A DNA stretch of 64,000 nucleotides from Rugalucina vietnamica (taxonomy: Eukaryota; Mollusca; Bivalvia; Lucinida; Lucinidae), in contig OZ024874.1 of the NCBI GenBank assembly GCA_964017185.1, positions 18,533,957 to 18,597,956 on the forward strand, in the 5' to 3' direction. Below, one piece after another: positions 11,430 through 23,868 of the stretch; within the stretch, counting starts at the first letter, position 1; every line of letters begins with the position of its first letter. The notes under the pieces are model-generated. The model was given only the letters and a program-made list of their open reading frames with translations, made no database searches and was not told where the DNA came from. A program made the translations under genes and the position numbers.

Positions 11430-12329
11430 TTAAGGTAAACACACAAGTCTGAGACATTTAATGCACAATACCACGTACTTTTTGGATGAAATGGTTTATA
11501 AAGATATTAAGTATCAATAAATACAAGTATTCCAGATACAAGGCCAGACGGGAAATGAATGACAGCCGAGGACATCGCCAAACATTTTGTTGACAAATAT
11601 GAGCGAGCGTGTGTGCACACCCGTCTCAGAGAATTGCGTTGAAAAAAAGGTTCGTTGAAAGCCATATCGATGCAAGCTCATACTGTACTCGTGTGCTTCC
11701 ATTATTAATTAAAATAGTAATTAAATTGAAATCTGACCCAATCATTTAACGATGCCGATCCTCACATGCAGAAAATTTTACTACGTTTATCATAATTATT
11801 TCTGCGTACAAATGTTCATAGTATTTGATTTGAAAATGACTGTCAGGTACATGTATCATGCGCATGCATGTCTGCGTAAAACATCATTTATTTTACGTGA
11901 TAATATATCCACTTTTGGTAAAGCAAAGGCTTACATCTACATAGATGACCCTGAGACTGATCATTGTCACCACTTACGTGTTTGTATTATTAAGCGTTTC
12001 TCATACACATTTAATTTATTAAAAATCATTTAACAAATTGGTACAATATGTTGTTTATTTTATTCTTCGCAGTCTCGGTATTTTGTCGTCCCAAAGGCTA
12101 AATACCTTATGTCCTTAGGTTCTTATCATTAATCTTAACATTCATACAGCCATGAATATTTTAATGTTTTGTCATTGCCACGGTCCAAATTACCTTTGGG
12201 CAAGCACTTATTAAAATGATATACATGTAGTATATACTACTAGTATAATATATCAGAAAACGACTCGCAAAACTTACATGTTTAAAGAGGTAGGCTAGGT
12301 TGATATATATATAATAAAAAGTAAAGCTA

Positions 12330-12440
12330 AGTTCCTTTAAGAGCAGAGAAAACATTAGTGAGAAGGGGGTGGGCCATAATGCGGTTTCGGCTACTCAAGC
12401 CTCATCTCTGGCAACATAGAGCCAGAGACAATAACTGCAA
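12330..12440 (-). repeat. Dispersed repeat family E, short copy
   Basis: Reads TTCCTTTAAGAGCAGAGAAA, then TGAGAAGGGGGTGGGCCATA and GCGGTTTCGGCTACTCAAGC, the family E order of blocks. The rest of the long form is absent. Confidence 0.65.
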
Positions 12441-12839
12441 TTTTACATATTTTAACTGGGTTGTCAATACATATGTATACCGGCAAATGTAAATAGAGCC
12501 AACTGATAAAAATAGTTCAGATGAATGTTTCTAAACTGCGCATAGTGCATTTTAATTGAAAGTACTTGTCTCCCTGAACAATATAATACAATTTTTATAA
12601 AACAAAAATCGGAACATATTTTTGTTTTGTTACGCGCGTCTTATAATCTTTTATTAATTAATATATAGATAATCAACTGCTTTTTGCTTCAAGTGTAGGG
12701 CTTCGGAAATTAATACATAGTTTAAATGCCATTTTATCATGACCTTACGAGCCGAAGGCGAGAAAAATGGTCATGACAAAAGGTCATTCAAACTATGGAT
12801 TGATTTCAAAAACCCTGCCCTTGAAACAAAAATCAGTTG

Positions 12840-12842
<3 letters not shown>

Positions 12843-12886
<44 letters not shown>
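12843..12886 (+). repeat. (ATCT)n microsatellite
   Basis: About eleven perfect tetranucleotide repeats. The tract precedes a conserved segment (TAACACCATCGATAAAACTG within about 120 bp) that also follows the tracts at 14706 and 17299, so it is part of the 2.5-kb array unit. Confidence 0.95.
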
Positions 12887-13210
12887 GGATCAGTTTCAAA
12901 TACCCCTAAACTAAGAATACGGTCATCTCACATCGTAGACAGACATAACAATCTCCATGAAAACTTTAACACCATCGATAAAACTGTCTCAAGGAAAATA
13001 ATAACGACTTCATTAAATCTTTTGGATGAGGTGGTCATCTGATATTCTCTATTGCTGCAATTATTACTGAACACCATGTTGTCATTTGCGTCAAGCTATT
13101 AGTCTTAATGGATATTATCTTTTAGGGCACCCGCGAAATCTGAAACTCCTGTTTATTGCACGGAAACCTTGTTAAAGTAATAACAAGAGTGATTAGATGT
13201 TTTAACAAAT

Positions 13211-13407
13211 GAGCCGCGTTAGAAAACCAGTATTCTGTATATGCGTAAACAAATGCGCCGTAACTGCACAGCTGATCAGCGCCTTGTTTTCGCTACATTC
13301 ATAGTGTAATCTCTCTTCTTCTTAAATCCGAAATTTCAAGCTGTTAACTATTTTCTATGACTGTACAGCCCGGTTTGTGTCGGACCTGGTCGGAAACCCA
13401 AATTGTT
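13211..13407 (+). mobile_element. MITE family B, decayed copy
   Basis: Starts GAGCCGCGTTAGAAAACCAG, has a partly deleted central palindrome (GCTGATCAGCGCC survives, the left arm is shortened), then the CTGTACAGCCCGGTTTGTGT block. The right TIR is not recognisable. Confidence 0.75.
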
Positions 13408-14704
13408 TTGTTTGTTTTTCTTCGAGCGAAGACTCAAATATGTTTTGTCGGCAATGGCGTTGCTTTGTGAAACCCAATATCTGGCTCTACCGCAACGGTA
13501 ACGGCATCAGGACACCTTGCATGGCATAGTTATGCATTAAATTATCGAGGTAAATTTTCTTTTCATGAATTAAAGTATATAAAGCAGCGTTATGACTTTC
13601 GTTTACAACCAAGCGTTAACGCCATAAATGAATTTGCGATCTACAAATAGCATATATACATCATATTCATCGTGACACATGTACTTGGAAGAAATTATTT
13701 TAATTTGGTGACAATGAATGAGTACAGCTTGCGTGTAGCAAAGCAATAAATTATGCTCTATTAAGAAATTCTTTCTGAAAATATTAGAATCGTAAGGAGT
13801 CTGCTTAAATTACCAGCCATCGGGAAATTAACATGCCTTCATATCCTTTTTAACGTCCATTTACATGTGACCGACTTTCGCAGGCTACCATAATCTTAAA
13901 ATGATACATGTACGTATTATGCATTATATTGGAGCTGATTGCGCAAAGACAGAATGAATGAATGAACGAATCAATGTTGAGGGGAAACACTATTATTGTT
14001 TGTACGCACGTTGTTAGCACAACGTCGGCGTTTCGTATGTGCATGTTACGCGTAACGTTTAACGTTGTTTTGGTTTGGTTTCTAAATGACGTTGTATAAT
14101 TTCTGCAGGCATTCGAACCTTGTTCTGTTTGTTTCTGCATAATTAAGGATAAAAGCGGGTTTACATATTCATTTTATTATAAAAGCAGTTCAGTAGGAAC
14201 AGATTTACTCCAATTATATAGATGAAATCCGAAATAAATATGAAATGATGCTATACCTCAGTGCGTTGTTTCACCTGCAGAAAATTTTACTAGGTTCATG
14301 AACAATATTTTGAGAGTTAATATCACGTTTATGTTTTCGACCTTGTCTACTATACTAGATTTCATTCCCACGCATAATTGAATTTGGGTCTGCGTAAAGG
14401 ATTTAATAGAAAGCATGGGGTACAGTTAAGGCTTTGATCCTCATGGAGGCCCAGGCTGAGCTGTGCTTTATCAGACTGGTACTTTCGTTTTGCCATGCGC
14501 GACACGAAATCTATTCTTTATAATTGTTAAATCAATTGGTACTTTATGTTGTTAATATTATTCTTCGCAGTGTCGGTAGTTTGCTGTTGCAAAGGCAAAA
14601 TATCTAAAACGATTAAGTTCTTCTGAATAATCTTAACATTCATGGGTTAGTGTTCATTCTGATTGTGCCATTTCCTGATCATTACCTACTTTTACCGTCG
14701 TTAA

Positions 14705-14705
<1 letters not shown>

Positions 14706-14790
<85 letters not shown>
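14706..14790 (+). repeat. (ATCT)n microsatellite
   Basis: About 21 perfect repeats at the position equivalent to the tracts at 12843 and 17299 in neighbouring array units; the longest of the three. Confidence 0.95.
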
Positions 14791-14791
<1 letters not shown>

Positions 14792-15678
14792 AGTATGAAC
14801 CACTTTCGATAAGCACGCAAAAACGAATGCGGTCATATATCAGCTTGACATAAAAAAAAATCCATGGAAACGTTAACACCATCGATAAAACTGTCTCAAA
14901 GAAAATAATAACGACATCAATGAACCTTATGATGAGGTGGACATCTGATATTTTCTATTGCTGCAATTATTACTGGACACCACGCTGTCATTTCGTCAAA
15001 TTATTGGTCTTCATGGATATTTTCCAGAGCATTTGGGAAATCTGAAGCACTTGTTTACTGCATGGAAACCTCGTGAAGTAATAACATCGAGTGATGTTTG
15101 ACAATATCATGTTTAAATTTGTTAGCATTGGCGTTGCTTTGTGAAACCCAATACCTGACTCTGCCGACTAGATATTATGTAATTGCATCAGGACACCTTG
15201 ACTGACAGAATAATGCACAGGAAACGCTACAATAAGTAATATCGAGGGAAATTCGCTTTTCATGGATTAAAGTAAATAAAGATGCGTTTGCTCTTTTAGC
15301 GCTAAATCCGCTTGATTGGCAACGTCACTGACAACCGCACGTTTAACGCAATGAACGACTTTCCCATCTATTGTATATATCCATCATATACATCGTGACA
15401 CATGTAATTGGAAATTTTTTATTTAATTTAATGACAACGAATAAGTACAGGTTGCGTGTTGCAAAGCAATAAATTATGCTCTATTAAGAAACTCTTTCTG
15501 AAAATATTAGAATCGTAAGCAGTCGGCTTAAATTACCAGCCATCGGGAAATTAACATGTTTTCATATCCTGCTTTAACGTTTATTTCACATGTGAATGAC
15601 TTTCAAGGAAATATAAAACTGGCTACCATATATTTAAAATGGTACATGTACGTATTATGGATTATATTGGAGCTGCTT

Positions 15679-15726
15679 TTAATGAATGAATGAATGAATG
15701 AATGAATGAATGAATGAATGAATGAA
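15679..15726 (+). repeat. (AATG)n microsatellite
   Basis: About eleven AATG repeats. The homologous place in the previous unit (13950-13970) has a short imperfect AATG/AACG version and the next unit (18240-18260) only a trace, so the tract expanded in one unit. Confidence 0.95.
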
Positions 15727-16082
15727 CTGTCTCCTTTTAATGACAAACATGAACAAAGATATGTGGATACTCTTCTCAGACAAATGTTATCATGCTTTGT
15801 TTTCTTGCAACCTTTAACGTTGTATTTCATTTGTAACATTATCGAAATGCTTGGTACTAGCATGCCCTAAAATGCGAAAATCGGCCAGAACAACTAACAC
15901 AGCAAAAATCTGAGATTGTCACATATACGAAACAATATACAAATAGTTACACACTAAACAGGATCTTTAAAAGCAACATCAAAGCAAATATGCTTCCATG
16001 CGTTATCATTAAAATGTATTATTACCCAACCTACTATATACAGAGTAATAGCATATTTTTCGCTGTATCATGAGCTGGCCTC

Positions 16083-16320
16083 TGACCGGTCCATAGTTTT
16101 GGATATTACATGGGACTATACCATGGCCTGGAACCCAGCTCAAAAGATAATATACAATGGCCTGGTAACCACCTCAACAGATATCAGAGCTATAACAATG
16201 TTTCACATGTTCACCAGTTGACCTCAAGTACGCATGCCCAAACTGGTCTATAGTTTTGGATATAACATGGAACTATACCATGACCTGGTACCCAGCTCAC
16301 AAGATTTTATAGAAAAAGCT
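16083..16320 (+). repeat. Internal duplication around an ATAGTTTTGGATAT motif
   Basis: A segment reading ATAGTTTTGGATAT-ACATGG-ACTATACCATG-CCTGG-ACCCAGCTCA occurs at about 16095 and again at about 16250 with minor differences. No function is apparent. Confidence 0.6.
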
Positions 16321-16526
16321 GCTAGATGTTATAAAATAACTAAATCAGGGAATAGATAGGTGATAAATGAAAACACAAATGCAGTTGACGATTATGGACA
16401 GACTGAACAGCTTTTTGATAGCAAATTGTCGACTTCTTCAAGTCCAATTTGATTTTTAACTGGTATGAAAGATCAGACGAATTCGATCGCCATGGTCTCT
16501 AGTATATCCGTTATGGTTGGGTAATA

Positions 16527-16707
16527 AAACAGTTATTTCATGGGTGTTTGATAAATAGTGAAAACAATTGCCCCTCGGTGCCTCGGATAACCATAGTGGA
16601 CTATTGCCCTCGGCCTTCGGCCTCGGGCAATAGTCCACCATGGTCATCCTTGTCACCTCGGGGCAATAGTTTTGACTATTTACCAAACACCCATGAAATA
16701 ACTGTTT
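16527..16707. mobile_element. Palindromic MITE with AATA target duplication
   Basis: A 181-bp fold-back element whose ends are long inverted copies: AAACAGTTATTTCATGGGTG on the left and its complement on the right, continuing through GATAAATAGT and TTGCCCC. Exact AATA flanks sit at 16523-16526 and 16708-16711. The centre CCTCGGCCTTCGGCCTCGGG is itself palindromic. No ORF belongs to it. Confidence 0.85.
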
Positions 16708-17105
16708 AATATGAAACAAGCAAAAAATGATGCTATATCTCAGTGCTTTGTTTCACCTGCAGAAAACTGTACTAGTTTCCTCAACAACATTTTGAGAGTT
16801 AGTATCATGTTCATGTTTTCGACTTTGTCTACCAGATTTCATTCCCACGCATAATTGCGGTATGTGTAAAAATATATCACTTAGAAAACAGTTAAGGCTT
16901 CTATACTTGTGGATGCCCAGGCCGGGCTTTCTCACCAAGTGCTTTCGTTTTGCCATGCGCAACATAGAAACTATTAATGTTTATAATTATTTAATCAATT
17001 GGTACCATACGTTTACTTGAGTCTTCGCATTGTCGGTATTTTGTCGTCCCAAAGGCTAAATGCCCAAAGCGATTAGGTTCTTATCATTAAACATTTATAC
17101 CGTCA

Positions 17106-17219
17106 TTACCCAGCGGGCACATGACGTCAAAATGACGTCATATCACCGTCGATGCGACGTTATGACGTCGCATCGACGTCGATCTGACGTCATTCTGACG
17201 TCATGTGCCTGCTGGGTAA
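17106..17219. mobile_element. Short palindromic MITE rich in TGACGTCA
   Basis: A 114-bp element with ends TTACCCAGCGGGCAC and GTGCCTGCTGGGTAA. The whole length is an imperfect palindrome built from GACGTC-containing words. Four exact copies of TGACGTCA, the consensus CRE site for CREB/ATF factors, lie at 17122-17129, 17133-17140, 17185-17192 and 17196-17203. It sits inside one unit of the 2.5-kb array and is absent from the equivalent place in the others. Confidence 0.85.
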
Positions 17220-17298
17220 AAGTTCAACGTTTTTGTCGTTACCACTGTCTAAGCTACCTTTGGGGAGGCACTCATCAAATACTACAAAGCCTCGTAAA

Positions 17299-17335
17299 TC
17301 TATCTATCTATCTACCTACCTACCTACCTACCTTC

Positions 17336-17366
<31 letters not shown>
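17299..17366 (+). repeat. (ATCT)n microsatellite with CTAC/CTTC variants
   Basis: ATCT repeats interrupted by several CTAC and one CTTC, at the array position equivalent to 12843 and 14706. Confidence 0.95.
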
Positions 17367-17369
<3 letters not shown>

Positions 17370-19588
17370 GAATAAGTTTTAAATCAGGTTCGATTGGCCC
17401 GATAAAAAGATAGGTCACAAATCAGCTTGCCATAAAAATTCCATGGAAACTTTAAAACCATCGATAAAACTGTCTCATGGTAAATTATAATGCCATAAAT
17501 GAACCTTTTTGATTAAGTGGACATCTGATATCCCCTATTGCTGCAACTATTACTGGACAACGTTCTGTCATTTGCGTCAAATTATAAGTCTTGATGGATT
17601 TTATCTTCTAGAGCATTTGCGAAATCTGAAACCTTTTTTAATGCACGGAAGCCGTGTTAAATTAATAACACAGCCGAGTGATGTTTTGACAACTAAGTTT
17701 TGTTGGCAACGGCGTTGTATTGTGAAACCTGACTCTACCGGCTCGATATTATGTAACGGCATCAGGACACCTTGCCTGATAGAGTAATGCACTGGAAACA
17801 CTGTTATAACAGTAAGTAATATCTAGGGAAATTCGCTTTTCACGGATTGAAGTAACAAACGCAACGTTATCTCTATCAAGAAAACGTCTGACCACGTTGA
17901 CAACCACACGTTTAACGCCATGAATCGTACATACATGTACATCGTATCTACCGTATACTTGGAAGATTTTTTTAATGTAATGACAACGAATAAGTATAGG
18001 TTGCGTGTTGCAGAGCAATAAATTATGCTCTATTAAGAAATTATTTCTGAAGATATTGGAATCTTAAGCAGTCGGCTTAAATTACCTGACATCGGAAAAG
18101 TATTTCGTCTTCATATCCCTTTTAAGGTATACTTTACATGTGAATGACTTTCAAGGAAACATAAAACAGGCTACCTTAATTTTAAAATAAAGCATGTACG
18201 AGTATGTATTATGGAGTATATTAAAGCTGCTTTCACAAAATAAAATAATAAACGAATGAACAAACGGTTTTGTTACAGGCAACAAGGGCTCCGTAATTTA
18301 TCTACAACAAAAACACTATCATTGTTGTAAATGGGTGGAAGAAAACACACGAATACTTTTCATGGAGAACTGTAGCAGGTCAGTCTTCTGAACAGAGTCT
18401 AAATCAGTTCATTCATTAAAACCAAAATGATAAGACAGTGGGACTTTCGTTCTATTTGTCCCATTTCTTGGTCATTGCTTACCTTCGCTTTTTTCATTTG
18501 AAACCAATTTCTGTTGAGACAATGTTGAAACAACAAAATTTGAGACATTTAATGCTCAATGCCACGCATTCTTGTGAAATTAATTGTATATATTGAGTCG
18601 AGTTTATGGAAAATAGGAACAGAAGGTCTAGTTTTGATACAGTCAAATTTAAAATCCCAACCAAGACGCCAGATGGGAAAGAAATGATATAATTATAATA
18701 ATAGACATCTCCCGGGCAAACTTTCAAAGTATCTTTTTGTTTTCGAATACCTTGAAAGTCGTGTCTCCCATGCTATATTTTCTTACCATCTGTAAAGTTA
18801 TATTTCATTTCAACATTAACGAACCGACCGCTGTTGCATTAACCATGGCCTAAAATGCGAACATCTACTCGAACAATCGACCATGGAGAGCTAACACAAC
18901 AAAAGGCCCAAATTCTGAGAGATTGTCACAATGTCAGGGCGAAACACTATACAAATAGTACCACAGTTAAAAGGTTTTTAAATGCAACACTTTAGCCTGC
19001 ATGTATATGCTTCTATACTTTTCAATTAAAAGGAAATCTGAAACAATCATGTAATTATGCTATATCTCAGTGCAATATTAATCTTAATTGGTGCCTGAAA
19101 TATTCGTTTTTGACAATGTCTACCAGATTTCATGCGCACGCATATTTGAAGTCTACGTAAAACGTTAAATACAGCATCTATCCAAAAAGGTCACAAAGGC
19201 TTTCACCCAAATGGATGCCCAGACCGAGCTTTGTCACCAAACCTGTGCTTCTGTTTTGCCATGTTTGGCATATAATCTGTTGTTAATAATTGTTTAATCA
19301 ATTGTTACCGTATGTTGTTTATCTTATTCTCCGCATTCTCGGTATTTTATCGTTCCAAAGGCTAAATGCCTTGAGTGATCAGGTTTTTGTCATTAATCTT
19401 AACATCCAATACGGTCATTAGTATTTAAATGTTTTTGTCGTTACCACGGTCCCAGCTACCTTTGGCGAGGCAACACGCTAAAATACTTTATATCATGTAC
19501 CAGAAACAGGCTCCAAAACTGATATATATAAATACTAGATCTTTGTATAGGAAAGCGGCACGGTCAAAGTATTTTACCTTTTTTTATA

Positions 19589-21778
19589 TACTTAAGGAAT
19601 AAAGAAACGCAACAAATACTTTGGGTTACTTAAAACATGCTTTGTAATGCAAGTCTGTGGTATAACTGAGCTTCTTATATGAAAACAATATCTAAACGTC
19701 AAATTGCAACAGGTTGAGTCACAATGTCGGTTACGTATGCTTTATCGCGTACGCATAACCACACTGACCTACAGTAGCACAACCTGTAACCATGATCAGT
19801 AAATGTCAAATTTGAAATCACAACCAATATTTTGTTTCCAAAACCCCTTAAAGTGATTGCAGATGTAATCATTGATCGGTTGGTAACATTTTGGTATGTT
19901 ATGGGACGTTTAACGTCACCAACGTCAATCGAAAAAATGAGTCAACAGCCGGTAAAATTTCCTTCGGCATGCGTTATACACTGAAAAAAAGTTATAAGAG
20001 GCCACTTTTCAAACTCATTTTTTTGTAACTAAGCCATGTTCAAAATTGCACGAGTTTTAGTCTAAAGACGTGTCTTTCAAGTAAGTAAAGTTCCAAAGTG
20101 TTTAGAAATAATTTTCTTTCACTAAACGCGATTTTGGAGTAAAAATGCAAAAATCAATGTTTTTGAATAAAAAATTTGATAAAGCACAACATTAATTGAA
20201 ATTATGAGCGGGTGTCATCAAAGGGGCCCTTCCGGCTTGGAAAAACATCAAACATTCGAATTTTCTCTACTGGTAGACTTTTTGCGCATTTTTAAAAATC
20301 GCTAATTTTGAGATTTTTTGAAAAAAAATCATCAATGTACCTCTTAAACATGTTAATCGCTATAAAATTCGCTTGATGAAGCCTGGAAATGAGAGATATT
20401 ACCCGAGTGATCTATTTTAGACTATTTTCGAGGACAAACAGGTCACGGCTGACGCACACTTCCGGTTTCAATGCCAATTTTTAAAGAACAAAATAACGAA
20501 ATTTATGGACGATGTTTTAAATTTTCAATGTTTGTCAGAGTCTAGTATTATACCTTAATACTCGCTGAAAATTTCAATTCCATACTGCTGATAATAATGC
20601 AACCAGAGATGAACAAAGTTTATATGCAAATTGCATACAAAAAGCTGAATTCATGTTATTCATGTTGCTGTCTTCGTGCATGTACAAAACAGAAACGAAC
20701 TTTCTTATTGCAGCAACACATCTGACTTAATTTTATCTTGCATCATGGTAGTCAGTGGCACTTTCAAATAAATTAAAATGTAAAACACAACGTCATAACA
20801 TGACATTTAATTTGATGATCATAAAGTGTGATTTTTGAAAAGAGGGTACCTTTACTCATGCTTCGACTGCGTGAGACATATCACGCATTTTGGAATGCAG
20901 GCACTCTCAGAGCCACTGTTAGACATTGGTTTATTAATTTGATCATGAATTTTAATTGATCATAATTTACTTTCTGAACTAGAAGAAAAAATATGAGGTG
21001 GCCTCTTATAACTTTTTTCAGTGTATTCAATAAAATGATTATTTACGTAAACATTATGACCTTTGTACTTCAGACGTTCATAAAACGTCCGTTATAACGT
21101 CAAAAACCAACATCCTGCATTTTAAAGACTCTTATTATGTTTTTTCCAATTTTCTGATTTAAAAAAAATGATCAATTGTCAAACGTTTGATTACAGTGCG
21201 TAAATCGAATGTTACTCAAAGCATATAATCCGTTTCGCTCCTTTACATAACGTGATATTCTGTTTAACGAACGTCAAAACAAAGGCTCCGATGATCCATT
21301 TCTACGGTAACTGTGACGTCACTGTTGATTAAAAAGCACGTCGTGTCGTTTGTTGGTTCGATATATACCGTTTCGATACAAATAGCCAAAATCGAATAAT
21401 TTAAATGACGTTAATTAATTACTCATTTTTCGTTATTGTAAACCTCAGCATTCCGTTAACAACATTTAACGCAACATAGGACGGCACCTAAGTATACAAT
21501 GATCCTAATCTTTATTGCACATTATCAAGTCGACGTCACGTAACACACATGCAAAGAATTTGTTTTCTTCCCCTTTGCCCCGACGTTTACGTCACAATTT
21601 GTGTTTTTCATAGTTTTCGACATTTTGTCGTTAAATTTGTCAATAAAATGACGTTTTCTCATTTCATCACGTGCAAAAAGCAGTCAGTAGGTCATTCCAT
21701 AAAAGGATTTTATCAAAATGCCAAATACATACGTAAAAGCTGAAATTTAGTGTGTTGCGTAATTTAATTCCTTAAGTA
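19589..21778. mobile_element. TIR element of about 2.2 kb carrying a nested insertion
   Basis: Ends are inverted copies: TACTTAAGGAATAAAGAAAC with ACGCAACA soon after on the left, and the complement of TACTTAAGGAATTAAATTAC with ACGCAACA on the right. TA dinucleotides flank both ends. A separate 1045-bp TIR element lies inside at 19979-21023, so the outer element is older. No transposase ORF remains; the longest frames are under 65 codons. Confidence 0.65.
19979..21023. mobile_element. Nested 1045-bp TIR element with TA target
   Basis: TIRs of about 26 bp: left begins CACTGAAAAAAAGTTATAAG and continues AGGCCAC; the right end is its complement with one fewer A. TA flanks at 19977-19978 and 21024-21025 fit the Tc1/mariner-type target. 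No ORF over 60 codons, so it is non-autonomous. Confidence 0.8.
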
Positions 21779-21988
21779 TATTATAAGTCACTGTTGAAGA
21801 CATGTAAACAGTGAAAAGCAAACTGCACGTGGTATAACTGTAAAATACAAATAGTTGAAATAGACGTTTAAAAATATAAACATGCTAATTTCATGTTTCT
21901 AAAGTGTGATCCGTTTATGTCTATAAAATATCACCTGAGCCACTGCTTATTTAGTAGAAAAAAAATGTTATCTAAGCATTGAAATAAT

Positions 21989-22222
21989 GAGCCGCCTCGT
22001 GGGAAAACCAACAATGTGGTTTCCGAACAGGTCCGACACAAACCGGCCTGTACAGCTACAGAAGCAGGCTAGAAGCTTGAAATTTTGGAGTTAAGTAGAG
22101 GAGGAATTGTACTATCCGACTAGCGAAAACAAAGGCGCTGATCAGCTTCGCGGTTACCGCGAAGCTGATCTGCGCCTTTGGTTTCGCATATGCAGATTGT
22201 TGGTTTTCCCATGGGGCGGCTC
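21989..22222. mobile_element. MITE family B, complete copy, reverse orientation
   Basis: A 234-bp copy with both ends well kept: GAGCCGCCTCGTGGGAAAAC on the left and the matching inverted end finishing GGGGCGGCTC. The palindrome (GATCAGCTTCGCGGTTACCG and its complement) is toward the right, so orientation is opposite to the 5723 copy. Flanks TAAT and AAAT resemble a 4-bp target duplication with one mismatch. Confidence 0.85.
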
Positions 22223-22434
22223 AAATGTAAAACAAGGGTAGTGACTGTGACACTTTGGGGACCTTTTTCAATATTCCAACATATATATACCGTTTGCTAA
22301 ATACCAATATTTTTATTGCAAAGTGGACACGAGTGTATTAAATATTAATGTACTCAGAGTACAGCATTAGGTTTTATCGTGCAATGTGAATGGTACAAAG
22401 TTTTATGACCTCCGTGCGGGGCTATATTGTTTCT

Positions 22435-22560
22435 AGGGAATTTCATTAGAAAATAGCGGAAGCAAATGAAAGAAAAAATCTCCTGATGCCCCTGGAAACG
22501 AACGTCATTAGAAAATAGAAGCAAATGAAATAACTCCTGATGCCCTTGAAAACGAAGTTG
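22435..22560 (+). repeat. Tandem duplication of about 60 bp
   Basis: CATTAGAAAATAGCGGAAGC...CTCCTGATGCCCCTGGAAAC is followed at once by a second copy with small differences. Related to the CATCAGGAGT wording in family C but not itself a full copy. Confidence 0.65.
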
Positions 22561-22748
22561 ACCAGTCTAACAGATAAGGATTGGGAAATACAGAATTTGG
22601 TTATTTAAGGTTAATCTAAGGCTGGAGGCTTTATCATTATTTTCTGGTTTACGGTTCACACTGCTCCATATTTTCAAACTTCAAGTAAAATGATTTTCTC
22701 GATACGTCCAAAGCATTATTAAAACGATCTACTACAGCATACATAAAC

Positions 22749-22749
<1 letters not shown>

Positions 22750-22779
<30 letters not shown>

Positions 22780-22812
22780 TGTATGTATGTATGTATGTAT
22801 GTATGTATGTGC
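22750..22812 (+). repeat. (ATGT)n microsatellite
   Basis: About fifteen repeats of ATGT, ending in a GTGCGTGCGTGTGTGCG transition. Confidence 0.95.
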
Positions 22813-23574
22813 GTGCGTGTGTGCGTCAGTGCAATCATCCTTTAGACGAAAATTGTTCCCTTTATCAAGAAGGAATGACTTCTCAAAATTTATCTTGAGG
22901 TAAGACGAGCATTAAAGTGTCTATGTCTTTATTTTTCTCATAGATTCTGTAAACCAGAAAAAATGAATACAAACTCTGGCCTAATGCATAGGTCACACAA
23001 GCACTTACGGTCGCTGCGGACGCTGCGGATAGGGCTTCCGTATTTGTCCGTCCTGTCCGTAAGGATTCGTATCACATCCGTAAAGTCCGTATCTGTACGT
23101 GTATTATTTACAGGGCCCGGAAGATCCGCAGCCAAGCTTTGATAATTGTCAAAAATCAGGCACGGATGAAAAACCCTTAACTGTCCGTATCTAATCGGAA
23201 TCAAAAACCGTATCTATTCCGTAACTAAACGTATCTTGTCATAAGCATTTGTTGCGGATCGATACCGTTTCATATGGGTTGTTTCGTTCGGTTACGGTCT
23301 TTGTTGGCGGACAGTTATGTAGTAAAGAGTATACCGCTAACTCACTGAATCGCCCGTGCGTCCAATGCTCACAAATATGCACGTGCTTTCAATGCATTCC
23401 TTTTGCCAGTATGAATAATATGGATTCCTCAGAAGGAGATTTTGAATTGCTTTTACTAGCGGAGAAGCAGGCTGCAATATCTAAGAAAATAGGAGAACCA
23501 ACAAACGAATAAGCAAACACACAGATATTACTAAAATTATAGTATTAGGAGAAGTTATTGTCCTTGATGTACGA

Positions 23575-23868
23575 CTATCACTCTATTGATCAATGACTCG
23601 ATCGATCCGTCAAGATATCAATCAATCGATCCGATCACAATCGATCAATCACTTGATAGATCGAGCGAAAGAACGATCACTCAATCGATCAATCACCCGA
23701 TCGGTCTTGATCGATCACTCAAACTTTCGATCAGTTAATCACTCGATCAATCAATTGATCAATTAATTGATCATCGATCAGTCAGTCTATCAATCGACCG
23801 AGAGTTCGATCGCTATTGAACAATCAATCTACCGATTAATCGATCAAGCAATCAATCAATCAAAGCAT
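23575..23868 (+). repeat. Degenerate CGATCAATCA-type tandem tract
   Basis: About 290 bp dominated by short words CGATCAATCA, TCGATCGATC and CACTCGATC in irregular order. No regular unit length. Looks like replication-slippage sequence inside the TIR element. Confidence 0.8.

Larger units (their letters stand above)
9091..19550 (+). repeat. Ancient tandem array of diverged units of about 2.5 kb
   Basis: Four landmarks recur in the same order. (1) The GCGTTGCTTTGTGAAAC block with GGCATCAG: 9159, 13455, 15132 and, weaker, 17711. (2) The AAGAAATTCTTTCTGAA block with CAGTCGGCTTAAATTACC-type sequence: 9812, 13760, 15480, 18030. (3) The TTTCACCTGCAGAAAA block with TTTCATTCCCACGCATAATTG: 11762, 14270, 16750, weaker 19060. 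(4) CCCAAAGGCTAAATGCC-type sequence: 12082, 14583, 17041, 19347. Spacing of landmark 3 is about 2.5, 2.5 and 2.3 kb. Units share an (ATCT)n tract at matching places in three copies and differ by transposon insertions. None contains a convincing gene. Divergence is high, so the duplications are old. Confidence 0.8.

Noticed and set aside
12843-17366. CRISPR-like array suggested by regular repeats
   Set aside because: The repeats are simple (ATCT)n microsatellites within large duplicated units in animal DNA; there are no spacers.
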